A stretch of DNA of 64,000 bases from Paludibacteraceae bacterium (GCA_016285885.1 JAEERP010000006.1:62001-126000); one strand, 5' to 3'; shown: positions 44,733-53,791, counted from the first letter of the stretch. The notes: generated from the letters alone by a model not told the origin. Numbers and translations are program-made.

Positions 44733-44758
44733 TTTCTTTGCAAGGACCTGCAAAGAAA
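44733..44758. repeat. Perfect hairpin with 10-bp stem
   Basis: Arms TTTCTTTGCA and TGCAAAGAAA with loop AGGACC lie 40 nt after the ClC gene. There is no T-tract after it on either strand, so it may be an mRNA 3' end or a processing site rather than a classical terminator. Confidence 0.6.
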
Positions 44759-44793
44759 CCTCTTGCACTATTGACGGAAAATAAATTATTCCT

Positions 44794-44801
44794 TATATTT
44801 G
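44794..44801 (+). promoter_or_regulatory. -7 element before the 44835 lipoprotein gene
   Basis: TATATTTG matches TANNTTTG, 33 nt upstream of the ATG at 44835. Confidence 0.5.
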
Positions 44802-44834
44802 TTTTACATGAATAACACATAAAAAACAAAAAGC

Positions 44835-45299
44835 ATGAAGAAATTATTATTATTGATTGGTTCATGGGCAATGATATTGGCCGGAACCGTAGCATTCACC
44901 TCTTGTGGCGATGACGATGAAGAGAACAACAACGCAAAAAAAGGCGAAGCCGCTGAATTGTTCGAAAGCTGCAAAGGGCTTGAAGGTGCTAAAATTGTGG
45001 GAGATGACGTTATTTACCAAACCGAACATCTCAATTCAACAATAACAGTCTTTCACTTTTTCAACGATAAGGTGGAAGGCATAAAAAGATACGTGGATTA
45101 CTTGTTGGAAACGAACGTTAAAACGTGGGAAGCTTCGATATCAGATGGTTATTTTAATTATAAGACTGAAGGTCAATATGTCATCTTCGGCGAAGATATT
45201 GAAGTTCAATTTCAGAACATATCCAAACAGGAGCTTTGCGATAAACTAAATGCTGAAAATGGATACGCATTTTTCTGCGGAATGGATTTAGCACAGTAA
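44835..45299 (+). CDS. Lipoprotein of unknown function
   Basis: The 154-residue product starts with a lipoprotein signal (ILAGTVAFTSCGDDDEEN; cysteine near residue 24 with an acidic stretch following, as is common for surface-exposed Bacteroidetes lipoproteins). The mature part has three more cysteines (FESCKG, QELCDK, FFCGMD) and about 100 residues with no recognised domain. The gene is AT-richer than its neighbours and stands alone with its own -7 element and terminator (45359-45398), so it may be a recent addition. Confidence 0.75.
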   Translation: MKKLLLLIGSWAMILAGTVAFTSCGDDDEENNNAKKGEAAELFESCKGLEGAKIVGDDVIYQTEHLNSTITVFHFFNDKVEGIKRYVDYLLETNVKTWEASISDGYFNYKTEGQYVIFGEDIEVQFQNISKQELCDKLNAENGYAFFCGMDLAQ

Positions 45300-45358
45300 A
45301 CTTTAGCGGGATGGGAAGCAATATCAGAATTCCCTAAAGCGCTTAAATCAACACATTT

Positions 45359-45398
45359 CCGGTAGTGTTTCACCCAAAGAACGCTACCGGATTTTTTT
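45359..45398 (+). terminator. Intrinsic terminator of the 44835 gene
   Basis: A 7-bp stem CCGGTAG/CTACCGG plus an inner GTT/AAC is followed by seven T residues on the plus strand. Confidence 0.85.
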
Positions 45399-45419
45399 AT
45401 GAAGTAGACCATCCTGTCT

Positions 45420-46322
45420 TTACTTTTTCTTATCAATCTTAAAGGACAAAAGGATCTCGTGCGTATTGCTCGGCAGGGTGCAATTACTTCCCAAACCGCA
45501 CTCATAGACATAGCCGAAGCGGAAGATGCGATGTTCGAGGCCTAACACCACGGAGAGGTAGGAAGGGTTGCAACCGTTCACCAGGTCAGGGCGCCACGAT
45601 AGTCCGCCCCATAGTAAACGTCGGTAGAAGAGCAACGTGCCCAAGTCCGCCACATGCACTTTATTACGGTTCATATAGCCTAAATCCACCCACAGGTCCC
45701 AATCATCCCCCAAGACGAAGGAGCGCACCGCATAGCCGTAGAAATGGCGGTCGGACGAATAGGAAAGCGACTGGTTGTTCTGCACATGGGTGGAAGAGAT
45801 TCCGAACGTCCAATCCTTCGAAGTGACCTCGAAGCCCACATTGAAGTCAGGGGAAGCCTCCGTGACACGCTCTTTCGACAGGTCCAGCAACGCACGCTCA
45901 TACTCCTTGCTCAATGTGTTGGCGGAAGGGTCATAAGAGCCCCAGAAAGCGCCTGCGGAGATACCCATGGAGAGAATCCAGCGCGGATTCAGGTCTATCT
46001 GATAAGAGTATTCCGCCTTCACCTCCGTCATGCTATGCCCCACACCCATCACGTCACGGTAGACCGTCAGGCCTACGCCCGACTGGATGCGCTTGAAGTA
46101 GTTCGTGGCGTTCAGGAGCAAGGTATGCGGCGCATTGTCCACACCCAACCATTGCAGACGCCCCATCAGGAAGATGTCCACATCGCCCGTGTTGCCCACG
46201 CCCGCAGGGTTGATGTTGCCACGGGAAAAGAGCTGCTGGGTAAGCAACAAGTCTTGCTGGGCGAAGGCGACCTGTCCCAAGCCCAAACATAGCAACAATA
46301 TGTAGAAAAGCCTCTTCATCAT
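45420..46322 (-). CDS. PorP/SprF family T9SS-associated outer-membrane protein
   Basis: The 300-residue protein has a signal peptide (FYILLLCLGLGQVAFAQQ) and the PorP/SprF layout: the N-terminal segment FSRGNINPAGVGNTGDVDIF after the signal, then regular beta-strand repeats to the end (GYVYECGLGSNC, HEILLSFKID). Family members bind type IX secretion components or help export specific type B substrates. The start ATG overlaps the OmpA gene stop (ATGA). It is the last gene of a three-gene coupled set (barrel-OmpA-PorP). Confidence 0.87.
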   Translation of the reverse strand: MMKRLFYILLLCLGLGQVAFAQQDLLLTQQLFSRGNINPAGVGNTGDVDIFLMGRLQWLGVDNAPHTLLLNATNYFKRIQSGVGLTVYRDVMGVGHSMTEVKAEYSYQIDLNPRWILSMGISAGAFWGSYDPSANTLSKEYERALLDLSKERVTEASPDFNVGFEVTSKDWTFGISSTHVQNNQSLSYSSDRHFYGYAVRSFVLGDDWDLWVDLGYMNRNKVHVADLGTLLFYRRLLWGGLSWRPDLVNGCNPSYLSVVLGLEHRIFRFGYVYECGLGSNCTLPSNTHEILLSFKIDKKK

Positions 46323-46918
46323 TCCTTCACTCTAACCACTACCCTACGGTTCATCAAATGTTCATATTCGTTCTTCGCATGCGGGTAGACCAGTTCCAGC
46401 TCGCTGCGACCAATCATCGTCAGCCGTTTCGGGTCGACTCCACGACGCACCAAGACCTCATAGACCCTTTTGGCGCGGCGCTCGGAGAGTCCTTGGTTAT
46501 AGACCACCGTACCACGCTCGTCCGTATGTCCGATCACCTCGAAATCCTTTCCCTTATGGTAGTCGATGAAGGCCATGATGGTATCGAACTCCGCGGAATA
46601 GTCCGTGATGAAATTATTTTGGTCAAAGATAAAATAGACGATGCAGGTGTTGATGTCCGGGCGGGAGATGCGTGGCGGTGTCGGCAGCGTGTCCACGACG
46701 ACGGAATCCTGCACGAGCGTATCCGCAGGCACAGTGTCCACCGGCAACACAGGGAGCGTATCCTTCTCCGTCGTATCCCTCTTCTCCTCCTCCACGACAG
46801 GGTAACGCCAGCTACGGTAGAAAAGGGAGGAACCCCGCTCCGTGATGCGTTCCTTCTTCTTCCCGTTCACCGAAGGGAGGATAAGCAAGAGCAATAATAT
46901 GGAGAGTATCTTTTTCAT
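46319..46918 (-). CDS. OmpA family protein
   Basis: The 199-residue protein has a signal peptide (ILSILLLLLILPSVNG), a proline- and aspartate-rich linker around residues 50-85 (DTLPVLPVDTVPADTL) and a C-terminal OmpA domain: YFIFDQNNFITDYSAEFD, GHTDERGTVVYNQGLSERRA, GRSELEL and MNRRVVVRVKE. Such domains bind peptidoglycan and tie the outer membrane to the wall. The start overlaps the upstream gene by 4 nt, and its stop overlaps porP. In Flavobacterium an OmpA-type gene, sprD, sits with sprC and sprF; this set has a similar composition. Confidence 0.9.
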   Translation of the reverse strand: MKKILSILLLLLILPSVNGKKKERITERGSSLFYRSWRYPVVEEEKRDTTEKDTLPVLPVDTVPADTLVQDSVVVDTLPTPPRISRPDINTCIVYFIFDQNNFITDYSAEFDTIMAFIDYHKGKDFEVIGHTDERGTVVYNQGLSERRAKRVYEVLVRRGVDPKRLTMIGRSELELVYPHAKNEYEHLMNRRVVVRVKE

Positions 46919-48240
46919 TCCTTTTTTTCTTTAACCCAAGAATGTACTTTAAAGCTACGATCGAAACGCAAAGCGAAGGTCGCCGCATAATCAACGCTGG
47001 ACTCGTCCAAGTCGTAATAGGCCTGAAGACGGAAAAGCATGACGTCATTCAAATCATAAGCAGCCTCAGCCGTAAGCATGTGGCGGTAACGGCGCTCGAA
47101 AGAGTCATCGAAGTAGCTCCTCGACTGGAAGAGGTAACTACCCCTACCGGAGATGAACCCGTCACCATACCAATAACCTATATTGGCATCTAAATAACGA
47201 CGTTTTTCATGCACAGTATAGTCTATCTCCCCCTTTGAGAGCTCACGTGAAGAGAACCAACATTTGCTGTACACCAACTGAGGGTAGATACCCCACCCCT
47301 TTTTGAAATGGGTATGGATATGTTGACCATCGGAACGGTTGGAGAAGCCGAAGACCGGCAAATCCACTCTAAAGCTACCACTTTGGGGGGTATTTATGGA
47401 ATAAATCAGGCCAGTCGCCACATTAGCAAGGGTCTCGATGCACGTGTCCTGCACCGCATCGATTTGTCCTCCCCGATGGTTCATCATCAAATGGATAGGG
47501 ATTCCTATCCAATGGCGGACATCCTTATCGTTATCAGGTTTAAAACTCGTCGCTATCGTGTTCACCCATCCAAAAGTGAATTTCTCCTGCCAAGGAGAGT
47601 CCACGACGATGAAGTCCTCCCAATTGCACCACATCTCAGACCACCAATGTTTGGTGTAGGCGAATACCTGCAATCCATCTTCCTTGTTGGCGTAGAAGAG
47701 TCTGTCGTAGTCATACATCGGCTGATAGAGTCCATGACCAATACGTTCATCGGACAATGTACCACCCAAGATCCTTATGCCTTTTACCGGCCTATATTCT
47801 ATCCGCACGATGGGGGAAACCTCCCGCAACCTCTTATGGTCGCCCGCAATCCCCAAGAGATGGAGACCAGCGGAGGCGCTCAGCCTTTCGTCATGGATGT
47901 AGGTGAACGTCGGTTTCAGGAAGAAACCCAATGCGCTATACCCTTTCGTGTAAGGAAGGAAATACTCCGCGTCACGGACGAAGGTCGTCACATTCGGATT
48001 AAACAGGAGCGTCAATCTTTTACAACCCGCTCTATCTCCCCCGTACATGTATCGAACAAATGTTTCGTCATTGACGACAAATGTATCTACCGGCTGGATG
48101 ATTCGGGGATAATGTACATCGTCGACAATAGCCATTCCTCGGTGATAACTAGAACAAGCCGCCATAGAGTCCTGGCCGTCCGCTTCCACATTCAGGAAGT
48201 GAAGCAATACCACAAGTACCATTAACACGGATTTCCTCAT
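46915..48240 (-). CDS. Large outer-membrane beta-barrel protein, unknown family
   Basis: The 441-residue protein has a signal peptide (VLMVLVVLLHFLNVEADGQ) and a body made of alternating polar and hydrophobic strands with many aromatics (GYSALGFFLKPTFTYIHDER, GFISGRGSYLFQSRSYFDD), ending in a typical final strand with aromatic and charged residues. No homology is recognised by eye. It is the first of three coupled genes with an OmpA protein and a PorP/SprF protein, so it may be a pore or surface component tied to type IX secretion. Confidence 0.72.
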   Translation of the reverse strand: MRKSVLMVLVVLLHFLNVEADGQDSMAACSSYHRGMAIVDDVHYPRIIQPVDTFVVNDETFVRYMYGGDRAGCKRLTLLFNPNVTTFVRDAEYFLPYTKGYSALGFFLKPTFTYIHDERLSASAGLHLLGIAGDHKRLREVSPIVRIEYRPVKGIRILGGTLSDERIGHGLYQPMYDYDRLFYANKEDGLQVFAYTKHWWSEMWCNWEDFIVVDSPWQEKFTFGWVNTIATSFKPDNDKDVRHWIGIPIHLMMNHRGGQIDAVQDTCIETLANVATGLIYSINTPQSGSFRVDLPVFGFSNRSDGQHIHTHFKKGWGIYPQLVYSKCWFSSRELSKGEIDYTVHEKRRYLDANIGYWYGDGFISGRGSYLFQSRSYFDDSFERRYRHMLTAEAAYDLNDVMLFRLQAYYDLDESSVDYAATFALRFDRSFKVHSWVKEKKE

Positions 48241-48262
48241 ATATTCTACCCCTAAGAAAAGG

Positions 48263-48296
48263 AAAAGGCGTCAGGACTGATAAACGTCCCAACGCC
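48263..48296 (-). terminator. Intrinsic terminator of proS
   Basis: A two-part stem GGCGT/ACGCC and GGAC/GTCC (2-nt internal loop) is followed on the minus strand by TTTTCCTTTT, 15 nt after the proS stop. Confidence 0.8.
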
Positions 48297-48310
48297 TATG
48301 AATGAATTCA

Positions 48311-49795
48311 TTAATATGATCTTGCGAAGAGCACCCTGCACTTGGACGGTTTGCCCGTCACCATGCACTTGCCAGGCTCCTTGTCGTCGCCCAGGTAGGT
48401 GTCGAACGGAACGCAACGGATGGTCGCCTTGGTCTCCTCCTTGATCTGCGCCTCCGTCTCCGGAGTGCCATCCCAATGGGCCAAGATGAAACCGCCCTTC
48501 TCGATCTCCACCTTGAACTCGTCGTAGCTATCCACCTTCTTGATCATGGAGTTACGATAGTCCAAAGCCTTCTTGAAGATATTCTTTTGGATCTCATCCA
48601 ATAGGTTCTTAACATAAGCGTCGATGCCCTCCAAGCTGACGGTCTCCTTCGTGAGCGTATCACGGCGAGCCACCTCGACCGTACCGTTCTCAAGGTCTCT
48701 TGCGCCCATCGCCAAACGTACCGGCACACCCTTCAACTCATACTCGGCGAACTTCCAGCCTGGCTTCTTAGCGTCCGAATCATCATACTTAACCGTAATG
48801 CCCAAAGCCTTCAGCTTAGCGGTGATCTCGCTCACCTTAGCGGAGATCTCAGCCAACTGCTCGTCCGTCTTGAAGATAGGCACGATCACCACTTGGATCG
48901 GTGCCAAGTTAGGCGGCAAAACCAAACCGTTGTCGTCGGAGTGCGTCATGATGAGCGCACCCATCAGACGGGTGGAAACGCCCCAAGAGGTAGCCCACAC
49001 ATAGTCGAGCTTTCCTTCGCGGGTTTGGTACTGCACATCGAACGCCTTCGCGAAGTTCTGTCCCAGGAAGTGGGAAGTACCCGACTGAAGGGCCTTGCCA
49101 TCCTGCATCAGGGCCTCGATGGTATAGGTGTCCACCGCACCGGCGAAACGCTCCGTCTCGGACTTCACGCCCTTGATGACAGGGACTGCCATGAAGTTCT
49201 CCACGAAATCACCATAGACATTCAGCATCTTCTGTGCCTCAGCCTCAGCCTCCTCGTAGGTCTCGTGAGCCGTATGGCCCTCTTGCCACAGGAACTCGGC
49301 GGTACGGAGGAACAAGCGGGTACGCATCTCCCAACGAACCACGTTCGCCCACTGGTTGCAGAGGATCGGAAGGTCACGGTAAGAGTGAATCCAGTTCTTG
49401 TATGTGTTCCAGATGATGGTCTCGGAAGTAGGACGGACAATCAACTCCTCCTCCAACTTGGCTTCAGGGTCCACCACCACACCGCTCCCGTCGGGATTGG
49501 TCTTCAGTCTGTAGTGGGTGACAACCGCGCACTCCTTCGCGAAGCCTTCCACATGGTCAGCCTCCTTGCTCAAAAAAGATTTAGGGATGAAAAGAGGGAA
49601 ATAAGCGTTCACATGACCCGTCTCCTTGAACATACGGTCCAACTCATGCTGCATCTTCTCCCAAATAGCATACCCGTACGGTTTAATCACCATACAACCT
49701 CTCACTGCGGAACTCTCCGCCAAATCAGCCTTGATCACCAAGTCGTTATACCACTGTGAGTAATCCTCACTGCGTGGAGTCAATTCTTTTGCCAT
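48311..49795 (-). CDS. proS: Prolyl-tRNA synthetase, archaeal/eukaryotic type
   Basis: The 494-residue enzyme has class II motifs: motif 1 around [17 protein letters not shown], motif 2 in [20 protein letters not shown], with EGHTAHET following, and motif 3 in [16 protein letters not shown]. There is no inserted editing domain, and the zinc-binding-like C-terminal part with a final tyrosine marks the archaeal/eukaryotic (short, type 3) form used by Bacteroidetes. It has its own promoter and terminator. Confidence 0.96.
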   Translation of the reverse strand: MAKELTPRSEDYSQWYNDLVIKADLAESSAVRGCMVIKPYGYAIWEKMQHELDRMFKETGHVNAYFPLFIPKSFLSKEADHVEGFAKECAVVTHYRLKTNPDGSGVVVDPEAKLEEELIVRPTSETIIWNTYKNWIHSYRDLPILCNQWANVVRWEMRTRLFLRTAEFLWQEGHTAHETYEEAEAEAQKMLNVYGDFVENFMAVPVIKGVKSETERFAGAVDTYTIEALMQDGKALQSGTSHFLGQNFAKAFDVQYQTREGKLDYVWATSWGVSTRLMGALIMTHSDDNGLVLPPNLAPIQVVIVPIFKTDEQLAEISAKVSEITAKLKALGITVKYDDSDAKKPGWKFAEYELKGVPVRLAMGARDLENGTVEVARRDTLTKETVSLEGIDAYVKNLLDEIQKNIFKKALDYRNSMIKKVDSYDEFKVEIEKGGFILAHWDGTPETEAQIKEETKATIRCVPFDTYLGDDKEPGKCMVTGKPSKCRVLFARSY

Positions 49796-49823
49796 CTTGT
49801 ATTTTTGTAAATCTTTTAAAGCA

Positions 49824-49831
49824 CAAAGGTA
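49824..49831 (-). promoter_or_regulatory. -7 element of proS
   Basis: TACCTTTG on the minus strand matches TANNTTTG, 28 nt upstream of the proS ATG. The -33 position falls inside the heptamer repeat at 49836-49869. Confidence 0.5.
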
Positions 49832-49835
49832 CGAA

Positions 49836-50019
49836 ATTATAATTAAGAATTAAGAGTTAAGAGTTAAGAATTCCATAATGCAATACGAATCACTTCCCAT
49901 TCGAGCTATCCCAACGGGCTAAAAGCCCAATAACATTATATAGCCCAGGGTAACGCCCTGGGACGATTACAAAGGGAGGTGGCATTTTATTATAATTAAG
50001 AGTTAAGAGTTAAGAATTC
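49836..50019. repeat. Direct repeats of TTAAGAG heptamers with a REP-like element between
   Basis: Two nearly identical stretches (49836-49880 and 49989-50030) consist of TTAAGAG-type 7-nt units followed by AATTCCATAATG, with CGAATC(A/G)CTTCCCAT a little further on. They flank a REP-like sequence at 49909-49965 with two hairpins: GGGCT/AGCCC and CCCAGGG/CCCTGGG. The 319-bp gap between proS and the PstS-like gene holds nothing else besides the proS promoter and the hairpin at 50059-50098. Confidence 0.8.
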
Positions 50020-50058
50020 CATAATGTACATTCAAATGCGAATCGCTTCCCATAGCAA

Positions 50059-50098
50059 CGATGCCCTGTCCATGGCCAAATGCACGGACAGGGCATCG
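50059..50098 (-). terminator. Hairpin downstream of the PstS-like gene
   Basis: A perfect 13-bp stem (arm CGATGCCCTGTCC) with a 14-nt loop lies 16 nt after the stop codon at 50115. The following minus-strand sequence TTGCTATG is not T-rich. Confidence 0.55.
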
Positions 50099-50114
50099 GT
50101 ATAATATTTTACAA

Positions 50115-51326
50115 TCAGAAAACAATCTTCTTCGCACAGAGGCTTCCATCGCCCTGCAGCAAGTAAACCACATGCATTCCACGCAAACCTTCCGGTATTT
50201 GCACGTCGCAGGAGAGAACTGCGCTTTCGAACACCTTCCTTCCCTCCAAATCATAGATTTCCAATCGTTTAGGAAGATTCAGGGAGATGATGGTAAGGGT
50301 ATGGTCGCTGTAACTCAGTTCGAATGCTTCGCTCTCCGTCATGCGCACACCCGTGTATGCGTTCAGGGGCACATATCCGCTTTCGTCGACGATAGCCTGG
50401 CCCGCATCGCTTGTGAGGAACTCAAACAGTTTGTAGGCGACGGAAGACTTGTCGATGTCGGAGCGCACCGCCGTATAGACCTTGGAAGTGTACGGATAGG
50501 TGCCGTTCATGACATTCTCCTTGGTCATCTCCACACCGTCCACGCCGACCGCCCTAACCTTCTTGCTATCCACCATGACCTTATAGTAGTAGAAAGGCGA
50601 GAAGGCGATGCCCGCCGTGTCATCCTCCAGTTGGTAATACGGAGACATCATCGTCCTACCGATCTGCATTTCAGGGAAATCCGCGATCGTCAGTCCATCC
50701 ATCACCATCGTCTCGAACTTCTCCTGGCTACCCGAGTTCCTGTTCCGCACATACGGTTTCATCACGCAATCCAGGCCGCCCACCTCCGACCAATTCGCGA
50801 CCTTCCCCATATAGATGTCATGGATCTGATCGATGGAGAGGTTGCTGACAGGGTTTTTCGCGTTCACCATAAAGGTGAGGGCGTCCCGCGCGATCGGCTG
50901 TTCCAGCAAGGTCACCCCCTGCTCCTCCGCATAGACTTTCTCGTCGCGGGAGATGCTTCTGGCGGTAATGATAATATCCACCTTGTCATCGATGAGATTG
51001 ACGAACGCCCCGTGCGTGTTGTTGTTCAGCAAGCGATTGAGCAGCAAGTCACGCCTCGTCTCCTCGTCACATGTATAGTTAGGCTCAACATACCTTGGCG
51101 CATCCTCCTGACGCTGGATAAACGGGCTGTATTGCCACTCATAGTCATACCCCAACAACTTGCACATCAAAATGAGCCGTAGCGGACTGGTCGATTCAGA
51201 GCCATCCAGCACAGGGAAGTTGCTTGTTGTGATGTTCAACTCGGGATTCAGCCCGAGCGCCTCCTGCCCCCTACAAGTGAAGATGGCGAGGAAGGAGAAA
51301 ATGATAAAAATGAACTGTTTTTTCAT
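50115..51326 (-). CDS. PstS-like substrate-binding protein with T9SS type A sorting tail
   Basis: The 403-residue protein has a signal peptide (IFIIFSFLAIFTCRGQ). A PBP-like domain of about 300 residues follows, with the pattern of phosphate-binding PstS proteins: DDKVDIIITARSISRDEK, PIARDALTFMVNAKNPVSNL, LSIDQIHDIYMGKVANWSEV, NSGSQEKFETMVMDG and SSVAYKLFEFLTSDAGQAIV. The last 65 residues are a T9SS type A sorting domain (LEIYDLEGRKVFESAVL, then GLRGMHVVYLLQGDG and KKIVF). No ABC permease genes are nearby. A phosphate-binding fold sent to the cell surface by T9SS, rather than held in the periplasm, is unusual. Confidence 0.83.
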   Translation of the reverse strand: MKKQFIFIIFSFLAIFTCRGQEALGLNPELNITTSNFPVLDGSESTSPLRLILMCKLLGYDYEWQYSPFIQRQEDAPRYVEPNYTCDEETRRDLLLNRLLNNNTHGAFVNLIDDKVDIIITARSISRDEKVYAEEQGVTLLEQPIARDALTFMVNAKNPVSNLSIDQIHDIYMGKVANWSEVGGLDCVMKPYVRNRNSGSQEKFETMVMDGLTIADFPEMQIGRTMMSPYYQLEDDTAGIAFSPFYYYKVMVDSKKVRAVGVDGVEMTKENVMNGTYPYTSKVYTAVRSDIDKSSVAYKLFEFLTSDAGQAIVDESGYVPLNAYTGVRMTESEAFELSYSDHTLTIISLNLPKRLEIYDLEGRKVFESAVLSCDVQIPEGLRGMHVVYLLQGDGSLCAKKIVF

Positions 51327-51348
51327 GGATCGTATCGATTAATATTTT

Positions 51349-51389
51349 CAAAAAGAAAGAGGTCAAAGATATAAAAATCCATGACCTCT
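51349..51389 (-). terminator. Terminator of the 51404-53791 gene, with a promoter-like loop
   Basis: On the minus strand AGAGGTCA/TGACCTCT (8 bp, 16-nt loop) is followed by TTCTTTTTG. The loop contains TATCTTTG (51364-51371), a perfect -7 element for the PstS-like gene 38 nt further on, with TTTG 22 nt upstream of it. The same sequence may thus end one gene and start the next. Confidence 0.6.
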
Positions 51390-51403
51390 CTCACAAAAAA
51401 AAA

Positions 51404-53791
51404 TTATTTTACCATAATTTTCTTAACATTGGCATGTCCATCGATTGCCAATTGCACCAGATAGACACGATTCTTGTCAGCCGTCATGGAATAAGAATAG
51501 TCACCACTCTCCAATACTTTTTCATTCAGAGTAACATTGACAATATTTCCTTCCAAGTCGATCAAGTTCAAAGTAACAGTGGCAGGCTTGTCCAGAGAGA
51601 AATCCACCGTCAAACCTTCTGAAGACGAAGAGATGTTGAATTCCTTAAAGTTGCTATAAGATACGCCTGCAGATTCGTCTTCATCAATGAACTTGCCGCT
51701 TCTCAAGGCAGAAGAGTTCTTGGACAGCAAGAGTTTGACATAAGCCGTGTAATTCGATTTGATTGATCTATACGTCTTAACAGAGTTGTTCTTCACCCTC
51801 TCAGAGAACGACGAACGGACTTTTTCCATCACATTAGAATACTTGCTCAACGTAAGGTCTCCAATCAATTTTGTAGAAGCGAGACTATTACCCTTTTCAA
51901 GTTTCAGGAAAACAGTATGCAAAAGTTCTTTGTTCGCTTGGCAATAAGCCAACAACTCCTTATACTCTTTACAATCTGCGATATCATCAGGGTTACTGAG
52001 GGGTGTATTCTTCACCACATCTTCCCATTTGCCATAGAGGGTTTGGAATTGGAAATCGACTTTTGGAGCTACTTGCGCCGCACTTCTCGCCATAAGGGCT
52101 CTTTCCTCATCATCAAAATCGACATATTCGATTCTAGACACGCCCTCAGCAATTTCCTCCGCCAATGTTTGGGATCTATACGATGGACTTTTCACGTAAT
52201 ATTCAACCACCTGTCCATAGTAAGGTCCACTAAGGGCATGACGAGGGTGGAACACTCTACACAAATCACCACACTTACTTTCCCAATCATATCCATGGAC
52301 ATTTCCATCCGCACCATTACGGACAGAGCCATGGGTATAACGTCTGCCGTAGAAACCAACAATAGCCCACAAGTCTACGACACTGTTACTTTCCGTCGCA
52401 CCGCTTCTCGTAAGACCTCTTGACGCATAAAAATTGTCAAATGCAGTCAAAGCATTTGGGGAATAGAAAGAAGAACCTTCCATAGGAGGCCACTCCCAAT
52501 AAGAGGTGATACCTCCCGACCATGAAATACAATTATAATCGACAGAGCCAGGAGATGACATGATCGCATCATCAAATTTCAAGTTAGGGAAAATTGGTGC
52601 GGTACCGGAATCTTTGCACCTCATGTACAGATCACATTGTCCCGTTGGATTATACGAGCCAAAGGCAGACAACAAAACCGCATGAACTGGTCGAGTATAT
52701 TGTTTCCTCACACGAGAGTTCGCACCCCAGGAAAAGTCTCCACTACCATAATAGTCATCATTGTACGCAACGATCACACCAGGAGCAGCACTTCCCTCTT
52801 CTATCCACATCATAGGGTCTACAGTACTATTGCAGGTAAATGTGTTATAAACCCAATCCGTACCTTGCAAACACCTTACGCCATAGTTGTATACAGGTAC
52901 ATTCCCAATATGTTGGCCATTGATATTCACATCACACAAGCCTGACACTCCATTTGAGTAAGAGCGAACGCGCACACAATAAAAGCCTGATTGAGGAATA
53001 ATAATATTCAATGAAGCTGACCCGTTTTTTGATTTTTTACTCCATGAATAGGTTTCCGCATTCTCCAAGCTGAAGAGCTCCAACACATGGGTGAAATATC
53101 TCGAACTAGACGTGCTTATAGACGCTGTATCATTAGCTTGGAAATACAAATACGAATAGAATGTATATTTCAACGGCACATTCAATTTATATTCATAGTC
53201 ATACAACGGATTCTCAATCTGCCTAGACAGAGTCCCTTCCGCATAATCAAATGTATCAACACTAGCAGCAACAAGTCGAGTTAATTCTTTCATCTCTAAT
53301 CCTCGCTTGTACGATGCATAAGATTTTGTATCCATATGCGCATCTTCAAGGGTTTTCGCAGCCCTAACATGTTCCACATTAGGAGTAGCAGGAAGCTTAC
53401 AAGAGACAGAAATTATATTATTTCCCTTTTTTAACCTAACCCTTTCTGGCACAAGGACACATTGCCAATCGTCAGAAACTGGTTTTAACACACTAAAATC
53501 CTTCGAATCATTGACAGAAACACTATAAGGAACATAAGATCCATCTTCATTTTTTGATGGAAGCATCCAAAAACTAAGATAATAAAATCCAGCACTAGGC
53601 GCAACGACTTCAAACTGGGTTATACCAGTTCCTTTGAGAGCTATCGTTATTGCCTTCCCTTTTATCACCACTTCATGTCCCAATTCCGCATGATTTTTAA
53701 AATAAGCTGTTTCCTCTATCTTTTGAGAGAAAATCGGACTACATACAGCAAATAGTAGCCCCCAGATAATAAACAACGTTCTTTTCTCCAT
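51404..53791 (-). CDS. Secreted protein with predicted papain-like core and T9SS type A sorting tail
   Basis: The 795-residue protein has a signal peptide (LFIIWGLLFAVCSPIFSQ), then a beta-rich N-terminal part of about 400 residues. A central domain with YNCISWSGG (Cys near 421), SYWEWPP, ALTAFDNFYASRG, RRYTHGSVRNG (His near 487) and DWESKCGDL resembles DUF7689-like papain-fold proteins, where a cysteine and a histidine form a catalytic pair. The C-terminus (about 70 residues, ending LVQLAIDGHANVKKIMVK) is a type A sorting domain. The frame opens 28 codons upstream, but the ATG at 53789-53791 starts the signal peptide. The gene is AT-richer than the surrounding core genes. Activity as a peptidase or amidase is inferred, not shown. 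Confidence 0.78.
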   Translation of the reverse strand: MEKRTLFIIWGLLFAVCSPIFSQKIEETAYFKNHAELGHEVVIKGKAITIALKGTGITQFEVVAPSAGFYYLSFWMLPSKNEDGSYVPYSVSVNDSKDFSVLKPVSDDWQCVLVPERVRLKKGNNIISVSCKLPATPNVEHVRAAKTLEDAHMDTKSYASYKRGLEMKELTRLVAASVDTFDYAEGTLSRQIENPLYDYEYKLNVPLKYTFYSYLYFQANDTASISTSSSRYFTHVLELFSLENAETYSWSKKSKNGSASLNIIIPQSGFYCVRVRSYSNGVSGLCDVNINGQHIGNVPVYNYGVRCLQGTDWVYNTFTCNSTVDPMMWIEEGSAAPGVIVAYNDDYYGSGDFSWGANSRVRKQYTRPVHAVLLSAFGSYNPTGQCDLYMRCKDSGTAPIFPNLKFDDAIMSSPGSVDYNCISWSGGITSYWEWPPMEGSSFYSPNALTAFDNFYASRGLTRSGATESNSVVDLWAIVGFYGRRYTHGSVRNGADGNVHGYDWESKCGDLCRVFHPRHALSGPYYGQVVEYYVKSPSYRSQTLAEEIAEGVSRIEYVDFDDEERALMARSAAQVAPKVDFQFQTLYGKWEDVVKNTPLSNPDDIADCKEYKELLAYCQANKELLHTVFLKLEKGNSLASTKLIGDLTLSKYSNVMEKVRSSFSERVKNNSVKTYRSIKSNYTAYVKLLLSKNSSALRSGKFIDEDESAGVSYSNFKEFNISSSSEGLTVDFSLDKPATVTLNLIDLEGNIVNVTLNEKVLESGDYSYSMTADKNRVYLVQLAIDGHANVKKIMVK

